Shown here in pieces: positions 56,801 through 64,000 of a stretch of 64,000 nt of DNA. Both the position numbers and the translations under genes were made by a program. The stretch is from Clytia hemisphaerica (lineage: Eukaryota; Cnidaria; Hydrozoa; Leptothecata; Clytiidae): positions 301,488 through 365,487 of the forward strand of contig CACVBU010000017.1 in the NCBI GenBank assembly GCA_902728285.1, read 5' to 3'. Within the stretch, counting starts at the first letter, position 1, and every line of letters starts with the position of its first letter. The notes below the pieces were generated by a model. The model had not been told where the DNA came from, searched no databases, and worked only from the letters and a program-made list of their open reading frames with translations.

Positions 56801-59800
56801 AAAAGTTGTATTTCACGACGGCTGAGGTGGCTATCCAAATATATTATAAGAAGTATTGTCTTCAATAAAGCTAATGAAATATAGTGAAAAGGAGGGCCAC
56901 GCCATGAAATTGAAAGTGGGGAAGGGGGCAATGAATATTGAGTCTCAGGAAGCACAACCAAAAATTATATCTTTACAAGAAATTGGAGGGGGCCCTGGCC
57001 ATCTCCCCCGGTGGCGTGGGCCTTAAAAAGTCGGCTTTTACGACGTTTGGGACCGCTAGTACAATATAACGGGTAATGACATATTTTGGTCTATTAAGAA
57101 GTTGCTCTCAGAAAAGCAAACAATAACATCATGTCGTGTACCTTTGAAGCATCAATTTGGCTTTTCAACCTAAAACAGGTAAAGGAAAGGATTAAAAAAG
57201 CTCTAAAATACACGAAAAATATATTCTAGATAGAAACAATACAAAAATATCATTGAGAACTTGATTATAAAAAGAAAGTTTGCTTCTTTGTAGAGATACC
57301 TTTCGATTTCTACTTGTTTAGTTTCTAGATTGCGATAAGCGTTTCCAATGCGTTCGTTTGCTTGCTCCAGTTCTATAAAAAAAGGAAATAAAGAGCGAGT
57401 TGGAAGTATTATTCAAAGTAATTTTGAAGAGCACAATAATATCGATAACCGTATATAACTTTACTTTGTCAACATATCTCCAAACTTTTTCGGATTGGTT
57501 AGGTTTAGAATTTTTACTTTACACTTCGCTACTTCGTAAAAATGCTCTTTAAAAAAGGTTTCAATGAAAAAACACCTTTTTGCTAATTGGCTGATGATAT
57601 AGATCTTGGAAATGGATACTATTTCATAAAATATTCATTTATGAATTTCGCATAAACACCTCATCAAGAAAAACAGTGTTCTAAAATTTATATTTTCAAG
57701 AAGCTTAAAAAACAATTTTATTAAAAACTCTTGGGCTTAACAGAGAAACTTTGTGCAATACACTGTTGAGCTGTTTTTAAGTCTAGTTTTACAGCAGATT
57801 GACCTTTTTCCAATGATTTTTACTTTTTCCCTCAGCTTGAACTATCAAGTTTTACATTTCAATCAATCAATCAATCAAGGTACGTAATTTCCTACTCAAC
57901 TATTTTATAGTAAAACTTGCTGATTAAAATTCCTAAAGTACATCGCTCGGACCACCCCCTTTCTTAAGGAGTGGGAAGATGACACCTTCCGAAAAAATGA
58001 AGGGGGGTCAGAAGCTTTCATTAAAAGGGTAGCAAGGAAGAGGGGGTACTTTTACATATATTAAATTATTAGTTATGAAATTTGGTCTTCGTTTTCTGTT
58101 AGAGTAGTCTGAGTCAAAAAAACGAAAGAAGTTTATTATTTCGCTTTCTCTCTCTAAAGATATTTCACATATATTTGTTAGCTATTTTTGTCCAAAATCC
58201 TTGGGGGATAGGGATTTTTAAAGGTTGGAGGGGGATGCCAAGAAGGAAAGGGGGTCATTTAAGAAGGGGGAAGGGCACTATGAATTATGTTTCCTGTATA
58301 TTTTTTTATTGAGTAGAGTGAAATTAGACGAAACTAAAATAAAACTGTGTTTGAAGAAAATGTTACGTAAATAAATTATTGTTTACTACTTGTAACCTGG
58401 TAACCACCTAGCACGTGGAAACCATATCAGTTTAACAAGACGAATTCCATTGAGGGTGGTTTCCATATGGTAGCTAGAATGAATGCACACTTAGTGCAAA
58501 TAGACTTTAAGACACAAAGTTCAAAAAACCCGTTTTTTAGCAGTTTTTTGGCCTAGATTTGGCCAAAAACTTTTTTGTCGAAAGTCGGGCTCTGTCAAAT
58601 TCGAGGGTATAATTATAGTCATGCACCTTTGTGCCAAAAATGAGAAAAATTGAATGAGCCAATCTCGAGAAAAGCTGGTAACGAACGCACGAACGAACGA
58701 ACGAACATGGGTTAGGACCTCCAGATAGGTCCAATAATCATTCGAAAATAAAACAGGACCCTAATAAACAAACCTTGCTGGGCATTGGCCAGTTTGTCTG
58801 TGATTGACAAGATGGCTTCGCGTGTTTGAACCAACTCTTTCTCTGTTCTTCTCTTCGAACTGAAATGATGATATTAGAGGTTTTATTTTTATATAGGTGT
58901 TCCCGTTTTATATCAGACGTATATTTCATATCAGGACAGTGTCTGCGTATTGTTACAATTATGCTGACATAAACAAAAAATGTTTTTCTTTTCCCCTTTC
59001 TGACCAATCTTGCTCCACATCCGTGTCAATTCAATATCAAAAAGCTTGTAATTTAAAATTGATGAGTAAGCAAATGATATCACTCTTATATAAAAACAAA
59101 AAAAACCTTTAACAGTATATTTTGAACGTTATTACAAAATTACTTATACTTAGTCATTGTTAAAAAAACTTACATTTACGATTTCAAAAAGCGCAAAATC
59201 TGGACAAAACAGCAGTTTCTGGCTGAAAAACACGGTTTTCAAGGGTTAGTATCTCGAGATAGGTACAGAAATCACCTATACTTGCAATATATCTCTAATC
59301 TTAATTTTTTGACAGCTTTCCAAAAATATACAACAGGTCTCCGTTTTCTCAAGCTAAAATTTTCATTAATTTTTAACCCTATGATTTTTGCCTGAGACCG
59401 TCATATTTGTCCGAAAATCACACCAAAGTGCCCGAAGAATAATTGGAAACATCGTAATTTCGATTTCTCTAAGGTTGAAGTTTCCAAAAATGTATAACAA
59501 GTGCTTCTAACAAAACAATCGAGCGATTTCAAAAGATCGAACAAAATTCCCCCTTCTATAAGCGTTTTTACAAGATTTCAAAATATCTATTTCATTTCAA
59601 GATGGATTGGTCCACAAGTCAATATGTAAGTCTAGAAACTCAGGCATATTTTTGTCTGTTGTAAAAGATAAAAAAACGAATTCCAAAGTTGGGTAAATTA
59701 ACTCTACCTTTTAATTTTGTCTGCGTTAAATTTGCTTAAAGCTCCCAACACACTTTGGCTGACATCATTTAGTTTTTCTTGAGCACTCTTAGCTTTAGTG

Positions 59801-62020
59801 ATCGTGTTTCTAAAAGTAATCAATTTTTAAGGTGGTCAAAACAATAAAATGCAGTTTTTCATGAGCTGAAAATATGAAAGGTGTGACTGATAGAACATTG
59901 AGACAACAGCTACTGGGAAAACAACAGATATAAATAATTCATATAAATTTCCATAGAAAGTTTCTCACGTCACAAATCTTGCAGTGGAATCGATATCAAA
60001 ATCAATGTCTGTGATATCAGGTACATCGCCCTCCTTGTAAGCATATAATGACTAAAAAGCATCAAGAGGATAGAGTTAAAAAAGTTTTTAAGTAACTCAT
60101 AGGTGACTCTTACAATTCAGGTGGTACCTAGCTTATTTTAGTGACCCCTACAAGTTATAGAGAAGATTAGTTCACACAAATTGAGGGGCAGAATATTGAA
60201 GATAAACTGAGGACACCTTTACAGAAATATACCCTATATAACTCTATACCCCTCTATACTAGCCATGCTAAATAAGAAAGCAATTACAGAAAACTTCCGA
60301 GATAAGATGACAGCGAGATGGTTTGCCCAGATCTTTTTGCTCGAGAACATTATTAAGGATGATTTTAATAAATTTTTTCTTACATCATTGATTTGGGACA
60401 GCAGCTATAAAAGAAATTATTATTATAGTCAATATAGCAAGATCTGATAGTAAATAATATTGATTATATAGCTCCATAAATGATATCGTTTATTTCATTA
60501 CACATCAAGGTTAAACCAAAAATAAATGCTTTTTAAGGATTAATCAAAACATGTTTGACATGCACGAATTATTATTAGAAAACACCTTTTTTATAAGAAC
60601 ATAAGGCTTCGATGGCCAAAATGTTAAGAGCAAGTTAAGAACATTTCAAGGCTTTGGGGACTCTAAAACACACGATTTCTTAGAAAAACGCACAAAATAC
60701 CCACTAAATGGCGAAAATAAGAAAATGTTAAGAGCATTTTCAGGCTTAAATCTGAAAAAGTTAAGAACATCATCCGAAGGCTTAAAAAATTTTGGATGTT
60801 CTTATAAAAAGAATGGATAGAAAAAAAACTTACGTCCAGTCTGTCTCCACAGCATGTTTCATAACCAACAATGAAAATGGTCAACTGTTGTTGATACTGT
60901 AAGAAAGATAATCATAAATTGTTAGTAGTAAAGAATGGCTACCCAAAGTGCAATGTTCATCATAAGCTTTACATAAATTCAGAAGTTATAAAATAGTATC
61001 AAGGTAAAAAATTTCTCCTTTGACTTTCAGGTATAGACTGTGAATTGAAATCATATCAAAAACAAATTTACATCATTCTATTAAAATGGAATTTTGGAAG
61101 AATAATGAAGAGTGAAGGATTATAAACACTTTCATTAGTGCTGTTTTCATGCTGATGAGAACGATAACTACCTTTCTTTTTGTAACTGGGTCCGATATGA
61201 TTGAATTCAGTTGAGCCTGAAAACACCAAATTGAGAATTAATTAATGAACATTTGTTGGTTGAAATAAAAACATAGAATATATTCAACTTTAGTCTAGTA
61301 CGTCTGGCGAGATAACGTTGCTTCCTAGGGGAGGGGGATATATTTTATGTTTAAGTAGTCTTTTGTAATATGTTAGTAGTGTACACGTGTCTTTTTTTCC
61401 CATAAAGAAAAAAAAAAGCAGCTGGTAAGATTCCAAGATTTGTTCACTGGCCGTTTTTTAACTGCAAAGTTTTGGTCTTCTGAGTAACTACTATAAGTTG
61501 TCCCTGACACCAAATGTTTTTTAGACCACCCTTCTGGGTTTATTTTTAAAATCATAATAATGGCAAAAAATGGCAAAAAACAAAAGAGAAAATGTATTAA
61601 ATTAAATTTAATTCTCCATCATCATAACGGGTGTGCCAGAATTAAATGATTTGGTATTGCAGGCAGTAGAAAGGAGATTTTAAAAGAATTATAAATCGTT
61701 AAGAGGAAAGCCTAACTTATTGGCTTGGCTTATATCTCTTTTTAATTTTACTTATTTTACTTATGTCCAAAAGGATCAATAAATACATTTCATAGGGGGT
61801 GTCCCTCTTTGAAGTGAAATTTCTTGAGTTTTATGAACTTTTTTAAAGACACCTGGTCCCTAGTACTTGTAAAAACGAATGAATAATGACATAATCTTAC
61901 CACATCATCAATAAATTCAAGTGTGGCATCAATAGATTTCCTTGCACCATCTTTATTCAACTTTCTTTTGACTTTCTCAATAGAACTTGCAGATTTCAAT
62001 GTGTTATACTCATACAGCGT
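35820..62020 (-). CDS. Large coiled-coil protein gene, at least 34 exons, family not recognised
   Basis: Exons by lower-upper coordinate from the 5' end: 61901-62020, 61172-61216, 60834-60896, 59969-60051, 59708-59809, 58774-58859, 57300-57372, 57142-57169, 56503-56577, 55665-55757, 55225-55291, 54823-54944, 54245-54385, 53797-53896, 51416-51531, 49932-49997, 49335-49394, 48426-48473, 48160-48177, 47017-47040, 46428-46535, 45859-46059, 45353-45466, 44196-44249, 43807-43896, 43105-43297, 42773-43038, 42468-42617, 41714-41906, 40780-41041, 39563-39737, 38072-38184, 37509-37639 and 36025-36127. All are GT-AG, and phases agree at every junction, giving about 1,228 residues. The N-terminal half is coiled coil, the middle has a folded-looking segment, and the C-terminal third mixes coiled coil with a Ser/Thr/Pro-rich tail. 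The 3' end is unsettled: the last exon stops at 36025 with a weak gtatag donor or reads on to a stop near 35823. The true start is upstream. The composition suits a cytoskeletal or ciliary scaffold; that is inference. Confidence 0.85.
36025..43896 (-). CDS. Coiled-coil gene, C-terminal block
   Basis: Exon 43807-43896 (PVYYKVLTRIVDHLYGGLSS) and 43105-43297 (VIPALVEREGVEEDDVILYA, FLYIINRKAGQKHKAWLEAW) look like a folded helical domain rather than coil. A Pro/Ser linker follows (HLPLIERPTPHLLTPKIV), then coil with a distinctive, probably conserved core in 40780-41041: RPQYRLTKIMDQLNELHQQK, SNERIRLARLLLERLEVIEK, TGCFLIKPISTIKPTNKYFY. The tail is Thr/Asn/Gln-rich with HTRIPRLMEIDINRTMYKEN and a basic MKRPMSLPALRSRLSLV. 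I cannot assign a named family. Confidence 0.8.
36945..37068. repeat. 'ggttccaaataaa' MITE family, internal fragment
   Basis: It carries 'taacaggctatttagagcaa', 'agctgaaaatattttcaaaa' and a G-run, shared with 43335-43563, 49655-49907 and 54455-54615. Confidence 0.55.
37152..37470. mobile_element. Foldback element, 'cttaagggaa...ttggcggg' ends
   Basis: Left 'tactttaagggaataatatt' and right 'taagttcccttaaggtataa' pair with mismatches. Internally 'cgccaaaattagttcccgcc' and its complement recur at least four times. It lies 39 bases beyond the exon 37509-37639 donor. Confidence 0.65.
38575..39365. repeat. 'ccggcatttt / gagccaatc' repeat, two tandem copies
   Basis: Two head-to-tail units (about 38575-39000 and 39055-39365) share 'ttgatggtgggcat', 'aataatgtttttg', 'ttccggcattttcag' and 'tttgggcattgccattttgc'. 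The second ends 'gcttgcaacagacgaacgga', then 'ggacctccaccggggcacct'. The tail abuts the exon 39563-39737 region. Confidence 0.65.
40036..40264. mobile_element. MITE, 'tttaggcgtacaaactttcgcgagcag' ends, TGA target duplication
   Basis: Perfect terminal inverted repeats of at least 34 bases (tttaggcgtacaaactttcg ... cgaaagtttgtacgcctaaa), flanked on both sides by tga. Length 229. A diverged terminus is at about 25804. Confidence 0.88.
40493..40766. mobile_element. MITE, 'taccttatcggcc' ends
   Basis: Left taccttatcggccaaaactt and right 'tagtcggccgataaggtaga' are inverse. Inside, 'agtcggcc' / 'ggccgact' motifs alternate. The right edge is 13 bases past the donor of exon 40780-41041. Related ends may lie at 15024-15135 in the myosin gene. 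Confidence 0.75.
41051..41236. mobile_element. MITE of the 'cagttgactctc' family
   Basis: It begins tacagttgactctcactaat and ends 'agttcgaataagggagagtc'. It contains 'ttcgaattacagagagattg', shared with 16079-16227. It lies 11 bases beyond a splice acceptor of the coiled-coil gene. Confidence 0.65.
41972..42150. repeat. Dispersed element related to 190-362 and 43662-43795
   Basis: It shares 'ctactattcgatacgctc', 'atcatcaacaagaaactctc' and 'ttgaattagagagcctaaac' with the other copies. It lies in an intron of the coiled-coil gene. Confidence 0.6.
43335..43563. mobile_element. MITE, 'actcttaggttccaaataaa' ends
   Basis: Left ttactcttaggttccaaata and right tatttggaacctaagagta are inverse. The core contains 'aattgtacttctgaaaatcc' and 'ggctaaaatcaggctattta', plus long G-runs. 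Related to 49655-49907, 54455-54615 and 36945-37068. Confidence 0.75.
43662..43795. repeat. Dispersed element related to 190-362 and 41972-42150
   Basis: It starts 'cactcttattcgacgtttta' and ends with the inverse 'gccgaataagagagtgtcaa'. It is noncoding and intronic. Confidence 0.6.
44196..51531 (-). CDS. Coiled-coil gene, central block with micro-exons
   Basis: Ten exons include two micro-exons, 48160-48177 (18 nt, EEIQEK) and 47017-47040 (24 nt, LEDTLTEL), that extend a helix without changing frame. Text includes QTVSIGLQADIPSDEKPPLD, LLLVTKLMDESKKFEK, a Ser-rich low-complexity stretch SAAKSRASSFSSETKYK, and VDFQRIVEHIPLEDIGE. Most exons begin and end in phase 0, so they could be skipped without frameshift. 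The intron after 47017 holds a 0.68-kb hairpin repeat. Confidence 0.8.
44540..44601 (+). repeat. tRNA-like (SINE-type) fragment
   Basis: It has a perfect T-arm GTGAG-TTCGAAT-CTCAC (44577-44593) with an upstream A-box-like TAGCCCAGTTGCACTAGC. The region between A and B boxes is too short for a full anticodon arm. It is likely a tRNA-derived SINE head in an intron of the coiled-coil gene. Confidence 0.45.
46597..46818. mobile_element. MITE, inverted copy of the 9809-10029 family
   Basis: It begins gggccattccattttatatc and ends with the inverse of the same terminus (ataatggagcagcccaa). Shared internal text includes 'ccagggggtatccacacatt' against the complement of the 9.8-kb copy. Confidence 0.7.
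47297..47975. repeat. Long inverted repeat (hairpin), arms about 300 bases
   Basis: The left arm (from about 47320 to 47600) and right arm (about 47670 to 47955) are near-perfect inverses, e.g. 'gatatattgcaagtataggt' with 'acctatacttgcaatatatc', and 'aatcatagggttaaaaatta' with its complement. A loop of roughly 70 bases lies between. A third single arm lies at 59180-59580. It is in an intron of the coiled-coil gene and noncoding. Confidence 0.88.
48752..49100. repeat. Dispersed ~210-bp element, copy 4, interrupted by a second insertion
   Basis: It has the family start ('aactatataagaagataagg') and end ('aaattttgggatgttcttat'), but about 130 extra bases from 'accgggtgcgccacaaaaaa' (near 48885-49015) interrupt it. 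This suggests a nested insertion. Confidence 0.6.
49655..49907. mobile_element. MITE, 'ggttccaaataaa' family copy
   Basis: It shares 'ggttggaaattgtacttctg', 'ataggctaaaatcaggcttt', a G-run and the end 'acttggaacctaagagtaag' with 43335-43563. It ends about 25 bases before the exon at 49932. Confidence 0.7.
50190..51075. repeat. 'gagccaatctcgagaaaagc' repeat, two copies with GAAC microsatellite tail
   Basis: Units at about 50190-50510 and 50560-51075 share 'cgaacattgatgtatactta', 'tgcttgagtcatcctttacc' and 'ttcgagggtttatagt'. The second ends 'gctggtaacgaacgaacgaa' and 'ggacctccaccggggtaggt'. Confidence 0.65.
51840..52021. mobile_element. MITE of the 'cagttgactctc' family, decayed
   Basis: It contains 'tgttcgagttcagaaaattt', 'cgacttatggagtaatggtc' and an end 'cgagttacagagactctactgta'. 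It lies just upstream of the cGLR gene and might influence its promoter; that is inference only. Confidence 0.5.
52252..53406 (+). CDS. cGAS-like receptor (cGLR), Mab-21/cGAS nucleotidyltransferase superfamily
   Basis: A single uninterrupted ORF of 384 residues from ATG 52252 (an in-frame tga at 52216 precedes it). Members of this family synthesise cyclic or linear nucleotide second messengers for STING-type innate signalling, or are Mab-21-type developmental proteins. Visible motifs: GS at 38-39 in PTGSLIEGAF; the catalytic pair D59 and D61 in NFDIDAMFIL; a third acidic residue D167 in MLDFVFCFRLNFWP; then DWFERQRYWP (183-192). The C-terminal helical half has WRVSLSEAEVIL (219-230), KLSSYLLKTVYLFTLE (264-279) and the closing GYLQNFFVPEMNLLFGF (313-329). 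No Zn-thumb His/Cys cluster is seen, which fits cGLRs rather than vertebrate cGAS. It lies antisense within an intron (51532-53796) of the coiled-coil gene. Being intronless, it may be a retrocopy or a naturally single-exon family member. The ligand cannot be read from sequence. Confidence 0.88.
   Translation: MSVSELNFFVEQFFKIDEGVRKEIVNDDSFYKHMIPTGSLIEGAFLVPLMIPVEGKNFDIDAMFILGEFSKEQANKILMETEYPGYYLIHTPLPIDIVNKEQIIQTFSKAKDTVKDVKIFNSEFDLMEFTKKGCPALTVSAHEFSDMEYNINDSSLIEMVTNETMLDFVFCFRLNFWPDITTDWFERQRYWPDLETMCDIREARCLLVRKSVGDQGKTWRVSLSEAEVILASKQSPFQKKSYLLAKLIFTLNTHGLVDSETGRKLSSYLLKTVYLFTLENTPPEEIQKLEEIMDYLQLAYMIFEKLTTALKIGYLQNFFVPEMNLLFGFGQTFLDHIGKLFDDLNFKNETFISNLVEDFKKNQITEFFSEFDDIETNMTHLWNI
53797..62020 (-). 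CDS. Coiled-coil gene, N-terminal block (14 exons)
   Basis: It starts TLYEYNTLKSASSIEKVKRK, then AQLNSIISDPVTKRK, a conserved-looking TIFIVGYETCCGDRLD, and an acidic DVPDITDIDFDIDSTARF. Classical heptads follow: LVQTREAILSITDKLANAQQ, ELREEMKEKDETITSLIKEN, EQEIIKWNKLREKHA. It ends in a lysine run (EEAEKKKKKKSTKEKKK). If the gtgaga donor at 53796 is not used, the frame reads 33 more residues to a stop at about 53699, a possible short isoform. Its downstream intron (51532-53796) holds the antisense cGLR gene. Confidence 0.83.
54455..54615. repeat. 'ggttccaaataaa' family, truncated copy
   Basis: Matches include 'gagcaattcagctttttgaa', 'agctgaaaatattttagaaa' and 'aataaacgggggtcctaatt'. The termini are degraded. 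Confidence 0.5.
55910..56065. mobile_element. MITE, 'tacagtagcgtag' ends, TA-flanked
   Basis: Left tacagtagcgtagccaagag and right 'tgtctacgctactgta' pair. The inner arms 'ggggcgcaacattggtgtag' and 'ctacacaaattatgcgcccc' also pair. The 156-base element could almost wholly fold. TA at both edges suggests a Tc1/mariner-type insertion. Confidence 0.8.
58500..58735. repeat. 'gagccaatctcgagaaaagc' repeat with GAAC microsatellite tail
   Basis: It shares 'tcgggctctgtcaaattcga', 'gaatgagccaatctcgagaa', a run of acga/acgaac units and 'ggacctccagataggtcca' with 50190-51075. Confidence 0.65.
58898..59100. repeat. 'gttcccgttttatatcag' repeat, copy 2
   Basis: It matches 14097-14310 almost throughout, including 'ctgaccaatcttgctccaca' and 'aagcaaatgatatcactctt'. 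It directly follows an exon of the coiled-coil gene (58774-58859) on the genomic plus strand. Confidence 0.75.
59180..59580. repeat. Solo arm of the 47.3-kb hairpin repeat
   Basis: 'gtacagaaatcacctatact', 'acaacaggtctccgttttct', 'gagaccgtcatatttgtccg' and 'aagtgcttctaacaaaacaa' follow the 47670-47955 arm in the same orientation with scattered substitutions. Confidence 0.8.
60585..60810. repeat. Dispersed ~210-bp element, copy 5
   Basis: It contains 'tataagaacataaggcttcg', 'atggccaaaatgttaagagc', 'aaatggcgaaaataagaaaa' and the end 'aaaattttggatgttcttat'. It lies in an intron of the coiled-coil gene. Confidence 0.7.
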
Positions 62021-62805
62021 CTGGAATGCAAATTATTTTCAACTCAGTAAAAATTGAATGAAAAGCACAATCAAGCACAAGAAAAGGCTAGGAATCAAAA
62101 TCAATGGTTTAAAAACACTAGAATAGGATCTTTTTCCCATTTTTAAACCTTCTAAACAGAAAAGAGAAAAAACGATTGTCAATTTCCCTGGAGAAGGTCA
62201 AACTATTACACTAACAACTGGGTCACATACAAAAATAATATCAAAACTATGAAATTAAAAAAAACTTATAATCTTAACTTTATAAGCTATAATAAAATCA
62301 CAATAATACAGGTATGGGATTTCCAAAGTCCCACTAAGGATCAGAGAAATCAGAAAATTTAAACTTTTTACCCCTGGAAAGATTGAAATTTGATCAAAAT
62401 TGGTCAAATTTGTCCCAATAAGGGTCATAAAATTCACAAAATTTTCCTTTGTTTTCTACTTTTTAGTCCCGGTAAGAAGGGCCCAAGAGTTGGAAGTCGG
62501 GCAGCACCCCCGTCAGCTCGCAACCCTAGTAGGGAAGAAAAGCTTAGGATCAAGACTTAGCATGGTATTCTGGAAAAGTGTTAATAGTTTAAGTTCTTAT
62601 GTTAGACTAAACATAAGTATAACAGAGAAGTGCTCAGTGCAGCCCAGAGATGCCTTATATAATGTTATGAAATGAAAGAAAAAAGTTTATTTAAAATTTT
62701 GTGACTAAAATATTAAAAATAGTAATAAATAAATGGTAAAAAATAGATATTATAAAATAACAAGTAAAATAAAATTTCTGTTAGAAAAATAACAAGTTGA
62801 CATAC

Positions 62806-63044
62806 GTTGACATTGAGGAGAGATTGTCTGGAAATAGAAAAAAAACTGCTTGACTGCCGTTAAAACAGTTAAATACGCAGCGGTTGTAATGTCATGCATT
62901 TAATGTTTTGCTGGCAACTTGTGAATCGAGAGGAAGCTCTGGGGATCGCTTTGCAACTTTTTTTATACATATTCAAACTGCTTGTTCAAAGTCATGGCTT
63001 CTTCGTACGGGTGATAGTAGATCTTGTATTTTTCTATCTTTGAT
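62806..63044 (-). CDS. Candidate upstream exons of the coiled-coil gene
   Basis: 62969-63044 reads KIEKYKIYYHPYEEAMTLNK and QFEY behind acceptor tctcctccag. 62806-62827 (22 nt) reads QSLLNVN into the confirmed exon at 62020 (TLYEY). The peptide flavour is continuous, but the two candidate exons do not share phase, so a further small exon or a different donor is needed. No start codon is assigned. Confidence 0.35.
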
Positions 63045-64000
63045 CTGGAGGAGATTTATGGAGTTTCTGAACCTTTATGATGTCTAAGTTGGACTTAGTC
63101 AATTTTAGAGTTTTGATAACTCCACCAAGTTTATCAATCATACTTTCTGTCATAACATGTCACGATAAATTTCAGTGATAGTGCACCCTTTTTAACTTTT
63201 TTGTTTTCATTCAAAATGATTGAATACCGATTAGAGAATTAGAGAACGCCCGCCACCTATTGCCTGATGGGTTTAACAAATAAAGAGTGTGTAACTTGCC
63301 GTGCGAGTGACGTCAAACGCTCCATCAAATTTGAATTCACAATATACTTATAGTGTGTTTCTTACAGACCTATATACCAGGGTTAGCCCCAAACCTAGTA
63401 GGGGTATCCTTACAATATAGACTTAAGCTTGTATATCAAGATTACCGGATTTCGAGTACGGGTAGAAAATTTTCCAAATCACCCATTTCGATTAAGGCAA
63501 TGAAAAATGAAACTTTTCTGTGTTTCACTTTTTTGCACCTATTCTTCAAAATGAAAATATCTAAAATTTTAAGTTCTTCTTTTATTCAATGATTTTTACG
63601 GCACTTTGTTGACAATCTCACTCTCGCATCAAATTCCTGCTTTCTTCAGTAAATTGAAGATGAGAAAAAAAACCTAAGCCACGGATCAAGGATTGAAACA
63701 AATATATGAAGAGTGGGATTTTACAGCCGCCCGTTGTGCAAGGCTCTGAGAGGCCACAGGTGCCAAAAAGAAGGACCGTTTGAAATGTGGCAACCTCATT
63801 GGTGGAAATTTGATAAACAGCTGCGAAGAAGCACTCGCTGGGAAGCAATTAGTAGAAGAGACCACTTTCGTTTTTGTTGCAGATTTCGATATAAACTTCT
63901 CTCAGGGGTTACTTGTCATAATGTCCAGACGATGTCAACTGAACTGAACAACTTTGAACGAAAATCGTAATCGAACCAATCGAACGTAATTGAATGCAAT
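63045..64000. other. Right edge of window, nothing firmly supported
   Basis: A plus-strand ORF at 63713-63970 (Trp-rich, MWQPHWWKFDKQLRR) sits behind a possible acceptor (ttttacag, 63724) but has no recognised motif or partner exon. It may be an exon of a gene continuing to the right, or chance. Confidence 0.3.

Noticed and set aside
63713..63970. 85-residue Trp-rich ORF at the right edge
   Set aside because: Possible acceptor but no motif and no partner; kept only as a note on the window edge.

Overview
This is a eukaryotic nuclear window, almost certainly from an invertebrate or other early-branching metazoan. Genes are split into many short exons with GT-AG introns of about 0.1-6 kb. Intergenic and intronic DNA is AT-rich and full of small inverted-repeat (MITE or foldback) elements. 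The gene content (class V myosin with a dilute tail, a Mab-21/cGAS-like nucleotidyltransferase, a MARCKS/BASP1-type acidic repeat protein) fits an animal. No rRNA, operon, CRISPR array or prokaryotic feature is visible. I cannot name the species from sequence alone.

Layout. (1) 1-19000, + strand: the 3' three-quarters of a class V myosin heavy-chain gene, from the end of the motor through six IQ motifs and coiled coil to a complete globular (dilute) tail and stop codon. I joined 23 exons by eye with every splice phase agreeing (1,112 residues), plus one optional cassette exon. (2) Nested antisense in the largest myosin intron, 10523-13729, - strand: a three-exon gene for a 593-residue protein with an N-terminal cysteine cluster and about five ubiquitin-like modules. 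(3) 19001-27296: repeat-rich DNA with a 1.09-kb foldback element, a TA-flanked 619-bp inverted-repeat element and two weak orphan-exon candidates. (4) 27297-30466, - strand: a two-exon gene with an N-myristoylation-type start (MGNSTSKNK) and about 40 copies of a 21-bp coding minisatellite giving AAEPEAP repeats, with apparent frame breaks. (5) 30467-35800: gene-free, with tandem repeats and transposon relics. (6) About 35820-62020 (possibly to 63044), - strand: a gene of at least 34 exons for a coiled-coil protein of about 1,230 residues that I do not recognise. (7) Nested antisense in one of its introns, 52252-53406, + strand: an intact intronless gene for a cGAS-like receptor (cGLR, Mab-21 superfamily) with the catalytic acidic residues present.

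Two multi-exon hosts (myosin V and the coiled-coil gene) therefore each carry a smaller antisense gene in an intron. The best candidates for little-described biology are the zinc-cluster/poly-ubiquitin-like protein and the cGLR. The rest of the interest is repeat biology: at least eight families of short inverted-repeat elements, two long hairpins and tRNA-derived (SINE-like) fragments. I see no evidence that the genes form one pathway.
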